Source: Flavobacteriaceae bacterium
GTDB taxonomy: Bacteria; Bacteroidota; Bacteroidia; Flavobacteriales; Weeksellaceae
Direction: 5' to 3'
Length of the DNA: 58,079 bases
NCBI GenBank assembly: GCA_031277475.1
Contig: JAITMJ010000074.1
Span: 1-58,079 of the forward strand
The notes beneath the pieces are model-generated. The model was not told the origin of the DNA. It saw nothing but the letters and a program-made list of their open reading frames with translations, and did no database searches. Made by a program: the position numbers and the translations under genes. Below, piece after piece: positions 33,255-42,300 of this stretch; the first letter of the stretch is position 1; each line of letters begins with the position of its first letter.

Positions 33255-33950
33255 TCACATCATCAAATCTTTTATTTTTTCCTCATTCAAAATTAACTCC
33301 TCTAATTGTTCCTTTTTTCGGTTCAGAGACGATATTTTTTTTTGATAATTCGATGCCGATTTTTCCGGCAAATCGCTTTCCATTTTGGCGATGGTTTTTT
33401 TTCGCTTGCAGATTAAAGAGGCAAGATTACGGCGTTCTTTATCCAATTCCAATTCAGACAATTTGGAAAAATCCGCTTTGCTTTCAGTCGGTAAAATTCG
33501 TTTGGTTTCGTTGTAATGATCCAACGACTTTCGCATTCTCTCAAATTTTTGCAACTTTCCGAGCATCTCTGTTTGAATGTCGTAAGCGGCGGTTTCATCT
33601 TCGGAATGAATTTCGTTGAGTTTTATTTTCAAACTGCATAAATTCAACCACAAAGAAATGGCTTCATTGTAAGATGAATGCAATTCCACAGGATAATTGG
33701 CAATTAAACCTAAACGCCCCCTGTCCCCCGAAGGGGGAAAATTCCTAATAATTGGCGTTTCGGTTTTGCCATCTTTTCCCCCTTCGGGGGACAGGGGGCT
33801 TGATATTTTCGGTTTTAAATTAGAAATAAGAAAAGAAATTTTTGCACGATTAGCGAGCGATGGCACTTCATATTGTTTGCTAATTCGTTCAGAACCTCCG
33901 TTTTTAAGGTAGAGTTCAATATTTTGTTTATGTTTTTCTTCGGCAGTCAT
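33255..33950 (-). CDS. hypothetical coiled-coil phage protein
   Basis: About 231 residues from MTAEEKHKQNIELYLKNGG. The C-terminal 150 residues are charged and helical, with a coiled coil at the end (YQKKISSLNRKKEQLEELILNEEKIKDL). Residues about 50-82 are encoded by a perfect 25-bp inverted repeat (33717-33741 and 33774-33798), giving SPLSPEGGKDG and FPPSGDRG. The gene order suggests a minor structural or assembly protein. No family recognised. Confidence 0.55.
   Translation of the reverse strand: MTAEEKHKQNIELYLKNGGSERISKQYEVPSLANRAKISFLISNLKPKISSPLSPEGGKDGKTETPIIRNFPPSGDRGRLGLIANYPVELHSSYNEAISLWLNLCSLKIKLNEIHSEDETAAYDIQTEMLGKLQKFERMRKSLDHYNETKRILPTESKADFSKLSELELDKERRNLASLICKRKKTIAKMESDLPEKSASNYQKKISSLNRKKEQLEELILNEEKIKDLMM
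33717..33798. repeat. palindromic repeat inserted in frame
   Basis: Two 25-bp arms in perfect inversion, each built of CCCCCTGTCCCCC and GAAGGGGGAAAA, which are self-complementary as well. The 82-bp unit keeps the reading frame of the 33255 gene. GC content is far above its surroundings. Confidence 0.85.
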
Positions 33951-34008
33951 AACCATTAAAAAAACCTCTCGAATGAGAGAGGTAAAAAATTAAAAAACTT
34001 TAAAAAAA

Positions 34009-34320
34009 TCATACTTCAGCAAGGGGATTAATCCCCTTGTTACTTTTTGGTTTCGATAATTTTTTAAGCACCTTTTCCAAAATTTTCACATCCGAATCCA
34101 TTCCTTGAGATTTTCGCAGTTGCAAAAAGTTCTGCAATCGCTCTTTTTCCCAAGTCAATAAAATTTCTTCCGCATCGGAATTCAACTTTAAATAAGTGGC
34201 TCCCGATTCCAAAAGTTCGTAAGCGTTTTCGGGAACCGATGAAAGTGGTAAAGTTCCACCGGTTCTTAAAAACACTGTTGAACCAATCGCAACCGCTAAA
34301 ACAACGCCTGTATTATTCAT
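34009..34320 (-). CDS. hypothetical phage protein
   Basis: 103 residues. A hydrophobic N-terminus (NNTGVVLAVAIGSTVFL) is followed by a mostly helical region. The terminal residues NKGINPLAEV are encoded by the palindrome at 34020-34039, so the end of the protein seems to come from an inserted repeat. It lies between the tail tube and the coiled-coil gene. No family recognised. Confidence 0.5.
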   Translation of the reverse strand: MNNTGVVLAVAIGSTVFLRTGGTLPLSSVPENAYELLESGATYLKLNSDAEEILLTWEKERLQNFLQLRKSQGMDSDVKILEKVLKKLSKPKSNKGINPLAEV

Positions 34321-34339
34321 CAGATTTTGTTATTTATGG

Positions 34340-34897
34340 TTAAACATCCGGCTCTACCACGATGTCGTCCTGCAACGCATACAATTTGGTGTTCGCCGAA
34401 ATTTTTCCGGTGATTCCCGAATTGTCATCGTATTTTTTGCCGGTTTTCGCATCGGAAGTTTCAAACTGGGCGGGAGCGTTCAGCGTTCCGATTACCCATT
34501 TTTGACCTGTGGAATCGGCAACCGCAAAAATCATCGGCGTATTTTTGTGTGCATCTTGGAAACCGATATTTTTGGCTGTGAAATTCGGAATCAAAACATC
34601 CATTTCTACTTTGGATTTTTTGTTTCCTTTGTTACCGACTAAAGTGCTGGTAAGTTCGTTTTCATCAACCATTACAGATATTTTTTTCCAAGATTTTTGC
34701 GCCTTCAAAGTGATTGCGTTCGCCGGAAGCGAGATTCTTTCCACATACTTCGAGGAAGGTGTAACTACCGGAAGTAAATACGCATCGATGTGATCCTTCG
34801 GAACGTAAAACAAATCCACTGCGAGACCTCCGACAGATTCGTCATTCGGGCAGTGATCTACATTTTCAATTTTTGTGTCTTCAAAACAATTTGCCAT
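34340..34897 (-). CDS. major tail tube-like protein
   Basis: 185 residues, beta-rich, between capsid-region genes and terminase. It has clear similarity to the first 190 residues of the 23292 protein. Size and fold style fit a tail tube monomer, and a tape measure gene in the phage supports a long non-contractile tail. The name is inferred; the sequence alone could also be a head decoration protein. No signal peptide. The gene starts 5 bp after the stop of the 34902 gene. Confidence 0.55.
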   Translation of the reverse strand: MANCFEDTKIENVDHCPNDESVGGLAVDLFYVPKDHIDAYLLPVVTPSSKYVERISLPANAITLKAQKSWKKISVMVDENELTSTLVGNKGNKKSKVEMDVLIPNFTAKNIGFQDAHKNTPMIFAVADSTGQKWVIGTLNAPAQFETSDAKTGKKYDDNSGITGKISANTKLYALQDDIVVEPDV

Positions 34898-34901
34898 TTT
34901 T

Positions 34902-35327
34902 TTAAATTTTTTCGATTAAACCACTATTACCGCCAACCAATTGAAGTAATGCATCTTCATCTTTTACCAATTGGGCTTGAGTTTTCACACTGCCGTTCAC
35001 TCTGATTTTCTTGGGCGAAGAATCTTTGAATTTGTATTCTACACCTTCAAAAGTGAATTTTTTTCCCGGCTCCGGTTTTTTAACTTCAGAAGTTTTCGCT
35101 TCAGCAGTCAGAACTGCCGCTTCGCGTTCCTCCAAATCTTTTTCCTTTTGTTCCAAAGCAGCCGCAAGGTCCGCAAGTTCGGCGGATTTTTCTTCTTGTG
35201 CTGCTATTTCCGCATCAATCGCCGCTTGATGCTCGTCAAGTTGTGCTTGCATAGCATCAAGTTCGGCGTATTTTGCTTCTATTTCTTCCGGCGTTAAAGC
35301 ATCGGAAATTTCTTTTTTATTTGACAT
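34902..35327 (-). CDS. coiled-coil phage head protein
   Basis: 141 residues. Residues about 12-85 form a strong Glu/Ala-rich coiled coil (EIEAKYAELDAMQAQLDEHQAAIDAEIAAQ). The C-terminal 50 residues contain KFTFEGVEYKFKDSSPKKIRVNG, a small beta unit. It is placed right after the major capsid gene. A connector or assembly role is possible but not supported by a motif. Confidence 0.55.
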   Translation of the reverse strand: MSNKKEISDALTPEEIEAKYAELDAMQAQLDEHQAAIDAEIAAQEEKSAELADLAAALEQKEKDLEEREAAVLTAEAKTSEVKKPEPGKKFTFEGVEYKFKDSSPKKIRVNGSVKTQAQLVKDEDALLQLVGGNSGLIEKI

Positions 35328-35347
35328 AGTTAAAACGATTTTAAATA

Positions 35348-36358
35348 TTAACTGATTTTACTTTCGTTCGGGTAGAACAATTTGTTCATCGTAGAATCGT
35401 TCAATCCGAGATTTTTACCTCCGTCCGCAGTGTGAACATAAAGGTATTGGTCAATCGCAAAATCGTAAGCCAATGAAAATTCGCCGAGCAATTTTACAAT
35501 TCTGTTTTCCACCTGAATATCCGTAATTTTTGCCGGATTTTCCACAACGTCCACTAATTCAAGGAAGTTTTTGTCAATGGTGGCAAAAATGGTTCCTTTG
35601 GTTAGTCCCGGAATTCCTACGATTTCACGTTTGCCAAATCTGGTTTTGGTTGCTCCGTTTTGGTCAAAACTTGGTCGAAGTCCGTAAGCGTCATCATACG
35701 CTTCTTGATATTCTTCCACATCTTCTTGAGAGGTGAAGATATATTTCACTTTCGGTTTTGCCATTGACGGCAGATTTTTTTCAAAAGCCGTCATTTCCGT
35801 AAGAATGTTGTTTGCGGTTACGGCAGAACCCGGAATGAAATACGGTTGAGAAGCGGCAACGATGTTTGCCAAAACCTCGTTCAATCCGTCCATTGAAAAA
35901 CCAAATTCCGGCGGAGTGATTCCGACTTTATTGGCATCATAAACACCATTCACCGAGAGCCAATCGCAATCGTCAATGATTTTGGCAAGAACCATTTGCA
36001 CCATTTCTTTGGTAATGGCTTTGTCTTTCGGATTTTTGCCTTCATCGAATTTGTCGGCGTAAATCGTTCCGAGAATGTCTGCGGGATCAATTTGAAAATC
36101 CACCTTTTGGCGAAAAGTGTCCATTTTTTTTGCTTTGAAACGAACATCGGTGAAAGGCGTAAAAGTTTTTGAATAATACGCCTGCACAACGTGTCCCATC
36201 AAAGAGATGACGTTTCCGTATGCGCCGTTTACTTTTGAAATTCTCTGTGCGTATTTGCTGATAAAAATTTTATCAGAAAGCAACGCCGCCTGAAATGCTG
36301 TCGGATTGTTATTCAACCATCCAACAATCGCTTGTTTTATTTCCTGTGTATCAAACAT
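35348..36358 (-). CDS. major capsid protein
   Basis: 336 residues, between a scaffold-like gene and tail genes and after a head protease. Typical capsid features are a helical N-terminus (FDTQEIKQAIVGWLNNNPTAFQAALLSDKIF), a middle with YSKTFTPFTDVRFKAKKMDTFRQKVDFQIDPADILGT, and a C-terminal beta region (VKYIFTSQEDVEEYQEAYDDAYGLRP). Order and size carry most of the weight. It should form the head shell of HK97 type. Confidence 0.75.
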   Translation of the reverse strand: MFDTQEIKQAIVGWLNNNPTAFQAALLSDKIFISKYAQRISKVNGAYGNVISLMGHVVQAYYSKTFTPFTDVRFKAKKMDTFRQKVDFQIDPADILGTIYADKFDEGKNPKDKAITKEMVQMVLAKIIDDCDWLSVNGVYDANKVGITPPEFGFSMDGLNEVLANIVAASQPYFIPGSAVTANNILTEMTAFEKNLPSMAKPKVKYIFTSQEDVEEYQEAYDDAYGLRPSFDQNGATKTRFGKREIVGIPGLTKGTIFATIDKNFLELVDVVENPAKITDIQVENRIVKLLGEFSLAYDFAIDQYLYVHTADGGKNLGLNDSTMNKLFYPNESKIS

Positions 36359-36364
36359 AATTTT

Positions 36365-36814
36365 TTATTTTAGGGTTGGAAATTTGCTTCTGTCGTTCAA
36401 AACTTTTTCGTGGGCAAAAACTTCCGAATCGCCATCATCGCCTTTGTCGATTCCGTCTGTTTTTACAACGGTATGCGTTTCTTTTGAATCGCCGTACGTT
36501 TTGCACGTTTGTCCAATCAAGGCTACGGCATCGGTGATGCTTGCGCCTTCCGGTATTTTTATACCGTTCAATTCTAATGCTTGATTTACAGCATTTTCAA
36601 TCTCCGATTTTTCGGTATTTAAACCTTTAATCGTCTCTTCCTGCTCCGAAATTTTTTCATCCAAAGCGGAAGTGTCTTTTTCCACCAGATCATCTTCTAT
36701 TTTCTGAAGTTGATCCTCGTCAAACTTTGCAAATGGCTTTTTAGTTCCGAAAAAATTGCTGTGCAATTCAATCGAGCCAAGTACAAGCAACGCTGCCAAT
36801 TTTTGAAATTTCAT
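36365..36814 (-). CDS. scaffold-like phage protein
   Basis: 149 residues, acidic, with a coiled coil near 45-80 (EKISEQEETIKGLNTEKSEIENAVNQ) and an acidic C-terminal part. It lies between the S49 protease and the major capsid gene, the normal place for a head scaffolding protein that the protease removes. The N-terminal MKFQKLAALLVLGSIELHSN looks weakly like a signal sequence, which is odd for a scaffold. Confidence 0.55.
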   Translation of the reverse strand: MKFQKLAALLVLGSIELHSNFFGTKKPFAKFDEDQLQKIEDDLVEKDTSALDEKISEQEETIKGLNTEKSEIENAVNQALELNGIKIPEGASITDAVALIGQTCKTYGDSKETHTVVKTDGIDKGDDGDSEVFAHEKVLNDRSKFPTLK

Positions 36815-36831
36815 TTTTAAAATATTTATGA

Positions 36832-37647
36832 TTAAAATTTTTGCAATGCATCTTCTAAAGTTCCGAGTTCATCCACCAATCCGATTTTAAGCGCGTCCGC
36901 CGGTTTGTAAGTTCTTCCGGCAAAAACGTGTCCGTCATCTTTCAAATTTTCGCCGTAAAATCTTCTCATTTCCGAAATAAACAGATCTACACTTTCTTTT
37001 AAAGATTGTTCATACAATTTCTCGTTTCCCTTCATTAATTCCCGAAATTCAATATTTTTTTCGGAGGATTGCGGCGCGTATATTTCATAGTATTTTGCAC
37101 CGTATTTTTCAAATAATGCTGTGAAATCTTGAAATGAAATAAATGCACCGATACTTCCTATTTTGTCGGAAAATGGCGATGCCATTCTATGTTTGCAAGC
37201 GGCATAAATCCAATTTGCGGCGGAACAAACATAACCATTCGTAAATCCGATTGTTGGTTTTTCCATATTAAAGATGAAATTGGCAAGTTCCGAGGTTCCG
37301 GACAAAAATCCGCCGCCGGAATCTATATTTAAAACCACACCGGAAATGTTCTCGTTGGCTTCAAAATTTTTCAAAATCTGAATAATGGTTTGGGTTCCTG
37401 TGTACCACCAATCGGAATATTTTACAATTAAACCAATGATATCGATAATAACCGGATATTTATTGGCTCCGGAATTTTGTGCGGACAATATTTGAGCATT
37501 CAATTTTGCCTTAAATTCTGCGTCAATCTCATCGGGCGTTAGAAATGTCTTTTGTTGCGCTCCTATAATAAAATTAGGAATGGCGGAAAAGAGATAATCC
37601 CTATCCATACATAATGGCTGATTGAATATAAAATTCTGTCCGTGCAT
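36832..37647 (-). CDS. phage head maturation protease, S49/SppA type
   Basis: 271 residues in the ClpP/crotonase-like serine protease fold. The oxyanion region is NIDSGGG near 107-113, the nucleophile Ser142 is in YVCSAANWIYA, and Lys162 in SDKIGSIGAF is the general base. Such proteases process scaffold and capsid during head assembly. The position before scaffold and capsid fits. It starts 50 bp after the previous gene. A GTCCTTT motif precedes it. Confidence 0.85.
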   Translation of the reverse strand: MHGQNFIFNQPLCMDRDYLFSAIPNFIIGAQQKTFLTPDEIDAEFKAKLNAQILSAQNSGANKYPVIIDIIGLIVKYSDWWYTGTQTIIQILKNFEANENISGVVLNIDSGGGFLSGTSELANFIFNMEKPTIGFTNGYVCSAANWIYAACKHRMASPFSDKIGSIGAFISFQDFTALFEKYGAKYYEIYAPQSSEKNIEFRELMKGNEKLYEQSLKESVDLFISEMRRFYGENLKDDGHVFAGRTYKPADALKIGLVDELGTLEDALQKF

Positions 37648-37691
37648 CTTATTTATTTCACGGCAAACAAAAAAAAATATTGATGTTTTGG

Positions 37692-37698
37692 AAAGGAC
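37692..37698 (-). promoter_or_regulatory. GTCCTTT motif before the head protease gene
   Basis: Reads GTCCTTT on the minus strand and overlaps the stop codon of the preceding gene, 45 bp before the protease start. The following TA(T9)G stretch could serve as a poor -7 box. Confidence 0.35.
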
Positions 37699-38153
37699 TA
37701 CAAATTTTGTAATTTCGGATTGATGATGGTTTCACCGGTGATGGATAAAATATATTTATCATTTCCGGAATTATCATCTGTTTTTTCATCGAAAATCTCT
37801 ATTGTTAGCGGTTCACGATGGTTTCCGAGCAATGTTTTTTCGGTGTTGGAAATCAAAATCACTGCAAATTTTTTATCATTAAAATAACTTTGATATTTAC
37901 CAACATTGGCAGTATCTATCTTAAGCAACGGAAATTCAATATTGATTTCGTGATAATAGTTATCTGCCGTTTTTTTGCGTTTGATTTCTCGTGAAAAACT
38001 ATCGGGAACCACATCAAAAACATAAAGTGCTGTATTTGAATTTGGAAAAACACCGTTATAATTATCAATATATTGCACGGTTTCACTTTTGTAAATTTCT
38101 ATTTTTCGGATTTCCCGAAAAAAAGTCTCGGATTTGTTGTTAAATTGTTCCAT
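37698..38153 (-). CDS. hypothetical phage protein
   Basis: About 151 residues from MEQFNNKSETFFREIRK. A longer reading to 38207 enters the repeat at 38179-38257 and is not preferred. Mixed alpha/beta, with no motif recognised (YNGVFPNSNTALYVFDVVPDSF, KFAVILISNTEKTLLGNHREPLTIEIF). It is the first gene of the late-looking region before the head protease. Confidence 0.5.
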   Translation of the reverse strand: MEQFNNKSETFFREIRKIEIYKSETVQYIDNYNGVFPNSNTALYVFDVVPDSFSREIKRKKTADNYYHEINIEFPLLKIDTANVGKYQSYFNDKKFAVILISNTEKTLLGNHREPLTIEIFDEKTDDNSGNDKYILSITGETIINPKLQNL

Positions 38154-38178
38154 ATTATTTGTATTAATGTTTTTGTTA

Positions 38179-38257
38179 TTGGCGATTATCTGATAGCAAT
38201 TTGCCATAAGCCAATAGCCAAAAGCAAATATATTTTTTTGTCTCTTTTTTAACCACT
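38179..38257. repeat. 79-bp dispersed repeat, copy 2
   Basis: Second copy of the sequence at 25451-25529, in the same orientation. Its right end includes the stop codon of the 38249 gene, so part of the repeat is coding here. Confidence 0.85.
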
Positions 38258-38707
38258 AATTTTTTTAATAATCTGGGTTTTATTCCTGTTAAAATCTTTT
38301 CTCAAAGTTTCGTAAGGCAATTCATCTTCCGTGATGTCGTAACTGTCTAAAAAATTTTCGATGCTGATTTTATAATCAATCGAATAATTGATGTGATTCA
38401 AAACAGCGTGATAATACATTTCCTCTCGAAAATTTCTGTCGATCGATCGCACAATGCTTTTCATTTTATTTTCGGAAATGGAAAAACCTTTTTTCCGAGC
38501 CTTTTCATAACTTATTGTAAAACAAAAACATTCATCGTTATTTTCCTTTCGGAAATGATATTTGCTGTCCGATTTTCGTTGCAGAATATTAATCACCAAA
38601 ATTCCGAACCAATGATTTTCTTTGGCTTGATATTTTTCGCCAAATTTCACCAAAAGCACTTTTTTAAGGTATTTCGGAACCTGCAAACAAATTGATATTC
38701 TTTCCAT
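38249..38707 (-). CDS. hypothetical phage protein, possible regulator
   Basis: 152 residues, basic. MERISICLQVPKYLKKVLLVKFGEKY opens a mixed domain, and a helical C-terminal part follows (KMKSIVRSIDRNFREEMYYHAVLNHINYSIDYK). Single small basic genes between replication and head genes often regulate late transcription, which would fit the recurrent GTCCTTT motif. That is only a guess. It starts 1 bp after the stop of the 38709 gene. Confidence 0.45.
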   Translation of the reverse strand: MERISICLQVPKYLKKVLLVKFGEKYQAKENHWFGILVINILQRKSDSKYHFRKENNDECFCFTISYEKARKKGFSISENKMKSIVRSIDRNFREEMYYHAVLNHINYSIDYKISIENFLDSYDITEDELPYETLRKDFNRNKTQIIKKISG

Positions 38708-38708
38708 T

Positions 38709-39080
38709 TCAAATTTTTTTCAAAGTTCTTTCCATCACAAAAGCGTATTGCGATTGATCGTATTTACCATACCAAACTTCTGAGGTTTTATTGACGTATT
38801 CTTGAATCCTGTCCCAAGTCGGCGGAAAATATTTTTCTTGAATCTTCATAATATCTTCCGACTTCAAAGTGTCTCCAAAATAAGCGTGACCAACGAGTTT
38901 GCCGGAAAAATACAACGCATAAATATATTCTTTAGTTTTTTCGCCGTAAATCTGCAAAACATCCATTCCTTCAAAAAATTCGCACATCACCAATGGCGAA
39001 AATCCGATTCCTTTTCTTTCCATCTCTTTTAAAAGTGGATTTTCCGGATTGGGCAAAAGGTTATGTTTTGGTATTGGCAT
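38709..39080 (-). CDS. hypothetical phage protein
   Basis: 123 residues beginning MPIPKHNLLPNPENPLLKEMERKGIG, aromatic-rich, no motif recognised. It is the first gene after the putative origin region, next to the 38249 gene, and probably cotranscribed with it. Confidence 0.5.
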   Translation of the reverse strand: MPIPKHNLLPNPENPLLKEMERKGIGFSPLVMCEFFEGMDVLQIYGEKTKEYIYALYFSGKLVGHAYFGDTLKSEDIMKIQEKYFPPTWDRIQEYVNKTSEVWYGKYDQSQYAFVMERTLKKI

Positions 39081-39136
39081 AATTTTTTTATTTAATGTTT
39101 AATTTTTTTTTTCGGGGTAAAAACGCAAAAACGACT

Positions 39137-39374
39137 TCCAACAATCCAACAAATCCAACAATGCTGATTTTCAAATATTTACAAAGGCGGTTTTGTTTTT
39201 TCTGTTGGAAGTTGTTGGAAACAGGATACACGCTTCCAACAACTTCCAACAACTTCCAACAGGTTTTCCAACAAATTTAATACTTATTTTTTATTTAATT
39301 AATTGATTATTAGATATTTACATTTTGTTGGATTTGTTGGAAACTGAAAACGCTGTTTTTATGTGTTTCCAACA
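39137..39374. other. candidate phage replication origin (iterons)
   Basis: Twelve copies of TTCCAACA(A) or its complement lie at 39137, 39146, 39155, 39203, 39212, 39234, 39244, 39254, 39266, 39325, 39334 and 39367. Copies at 39202-39220 and 39244-39262 form a perfect 19-bp inverted repeat, CTGTTGGAAGTTGTTGGAA and its complement. An AT-rich stretch of about 50 bp at 39275-39322 separates the last three copies. The region is non-coding and directly follows the primase-helicase gene. Iterons plus AT-rich unwinding site is a classic origin layout. Confidence 0.6.
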
Positions 39375-39380
39375 TTTTTT

Positions 39381-42300
39381 TTAAAAAACAAAATCGTCAT
39401 CGTTTTTGCTTTCACTACTATTATTATAAGGGGTTGCAGGGGATTCGTATAAAGTTCCTACACCTGTATTTTTTTCATATTCGGTAATTCGTTGCCATTC
39501 TGTCGCAAATCTTATTTCTTCACTGTTCGGAATTTTATCCAAATTCAAAACATAAGCAGACGTGTTTACACTGCTTCCAAATCGTGTGGATTTTGTTTCC
39601 TCAATCCAATAAGATGACGTTTTCAGTTTTTCAGCAATCGTGGTTTTGTTTTGGCAAGATTCGCCGAAACGTGGAAACCATTCCGGCTGAATGCGGTTAA
39701 ACACTTCCGTAAATCTTATATACAGCAAATTTCCTTCAATTTTTATATCTCTGTCAAGTACCAATTTCATCGTTTCGTTGCCGCGCAAACACCATACAAA
39801 AACATCCCAGAACTTGGTAAGTACATTCGCGGAATCTAATTTTAATCTTAAATTTTGCACGAATTTGTCGAAAACGGCAAGCATTTCATTTGGCGTAAAC
39901 GGAAAAATAATATCGTTGGTTTCTCTCAAAATTTCGTGTGTGGCTCCGAGAATTGAATAGTTGGTAATGATTCTGTCAATGGCTCCTCTGAACGATTCTC
40001 GTAAACTCAAATTCTTTTTATACATATTGAATTTGTCTGAAAATTTTGCCTCAAACAATTTTCTGTGCCAAATTACTTTCTGCATGTAGCCGGTAACTTC
40101 ATCATTGGTCATTAAACTTAATTTTTCAAAATTTTGCTTTTCTTCCGGCGTGAATTGGTTTTTCATCATTTCGCCAAAAATTAATCTCGTGAGAACGGCT
40201 TCGTCTGTCGGCGATTGATTTCCGGTAACGATTCCCGCGCTTAAAATCGGGAATGAATCGGTAGAAACTGCGGAATCTATCGTTGCGCGTTTGTAGGAAC
40301 CTCGATCCCAAAGTCCTTTCAACATTCCGTCAATTTCTTTGTCGCCATTCGTGTATTCCGAAAGATGAACCACCATATTTGAAAATTCACCGAAACTCCG
40401 GAGTTTTGCTTTTCCGGTGGATTGTTTATTTTCGAGATTTATAAAATCGGTTTTGGAAATACCGAACATTTTTTTGATGCAACCGAACAATTCATCTTTT
40501 CCGGTGGACGGCGGTCCGAAGAGAAAATAAATCGGGAAACCTTTTGCCACATCTACTACGATGTCTTGATGCGCGCAAGCAAAGGCGAAAAGGATTCCGA
40601 TAATTCCAAAATCGCCGTGAACTTTCATAATCATATCCAAATATTCTTCCAAAGAATGTGTGGAATTTTTAAGCACAATTCGTTTTTGCTGTGCGAATTT
40701 CGTGGGGTTGTTTCGATAGATTTCATTCGCCGATGGAACGTAGTAAGTGTGGTTATCGTAGTGGAAAATTCCGTTTTTATCGATTTCAATGTTGGGATTT
40801 TCGGGAATGGTTACCGAATTGTTCCAACAATAAAATCCTTCAGTATTCCAACCCAAAACATCTACTTTTCTGCCAACGCCCATTTTATCGTATAAATACG
40901 CCGTGAGTTTGTCGAGTTCTTTGATGTTTCCGTTCCATTGGTAATTTCCCTGCCGCGCGCAAAGTTTTTTAAATTCGAGTGGAGCAGCCAAAGAATCTGC
41001 GGGAGCGTCAAAAATTCTTTCTTCGCCTTTGATGTTGCAAATTCGGAGGAGTTTCGCCGGATATTTTTCATCGTTCATGTGTTGCAGAATTTCCAACGAA
41101 AAATTGCTGATTGATTTGAAAAAATACGGCGGACTTCCGAGATTTTCGAGAACAAAAATTTGATTGTCCGAAACAAATAATTGGTATTTTTCAATAATCG
41201 GTATCAGTTGATCCTGCGGCGTTGTGATGTTGTTCGGAAAAATATAAGTTTCGTTTTCGGTATTGATTTTTCGGATGTTTTCGCTTTCTTGCTCTTTAAT
41301 TAATTGATTGATGAACGCCTGTTTTGTTTTGGATTCTTTGATTAATTTTTCCTTATAAATATTTTGAAGCGAAATGTCCGGAATTTTTGAAATTACTTTG
41401 ATGATTTCTTTGATGCCGTTGGATTTGTCGAGTTCATCGCCTTGAAGTTTTTCCAACAGCAAAACGTTGAATCCCGAAATAATGAAGGGTTGCAGGGAAC
41501 TTTCTAAAGAAACATTTTCGTTTATGTTTTCGGCATTTTGTCGGGTGAAATCGTCCGGATCGGTTTCCGGAAGTTGGCAAACTTCTACGGAAAAACCTTT
41601 GGAAATGAGAATTGGAACGTATTTTGAAATGGCGCGTTTTCCGGCAGAATCGCCGTCAAAACAGAGTGTAATTTTTGCAGTGAGTTTTTTCAGCATTTGG
41701 ATTTGCACTTCCGACAATGCGGTTCCCGAAACCGATACTGTGTTTTCTATTCCGAATTTATGAAAGGAAATCACATCATTATAACCTTCTACAATCCAAA
41801 CTCGGTTTTGTTTTACAATGGCATTTTTGGCGATGTTCAGCCCGAAAAGTATTTTTTCTTTTTGGTAGAGTTCGTTTTCCGGCGGATTCATCCATTTTGC
41901 AAAATCTGAAATTTCGTCTAAATTTCGAGTGGCAAAACCTGTGATTTTATCTCTGTCGTCAAATATCGGGTAAATAAGTTTGTTCCATAATTTGTCTTGA
42001 TTTTTATCGTTAATCAGTCCTAATTTTTTTCCGGCTTCTACATTTCCGGCATCTTTAAAAAGATTGTAAATAAATCCGTTTCCGGGGGCAAAACCGATTT
42101 TCCATTCTTCAATATCTTCGGAATTGTATTTTCGTTTTTCGAGTTCGAGCCACGCCGGATGACCGGGCGGAAGTTTTCTTAATTCTTCTTGAAATTTCAG
42201 AACCAATGCCTCTAAATATTTTCGGAGTTCGGCATTTTTTTTCTGCTTTTCCTGTATTTTTTCTGCGATTTCGGGGTTTTCATATTCGATTGATTTTCCT

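Noticed and set aside
39137-39374. Possible CRISPR array from the repeated TTCCAACA words
   Set aside because: Units are only 8-9 bp, unevenly spaced and in both orientations, with no spacers of constant length and no cas genes. An iteron region fits better.
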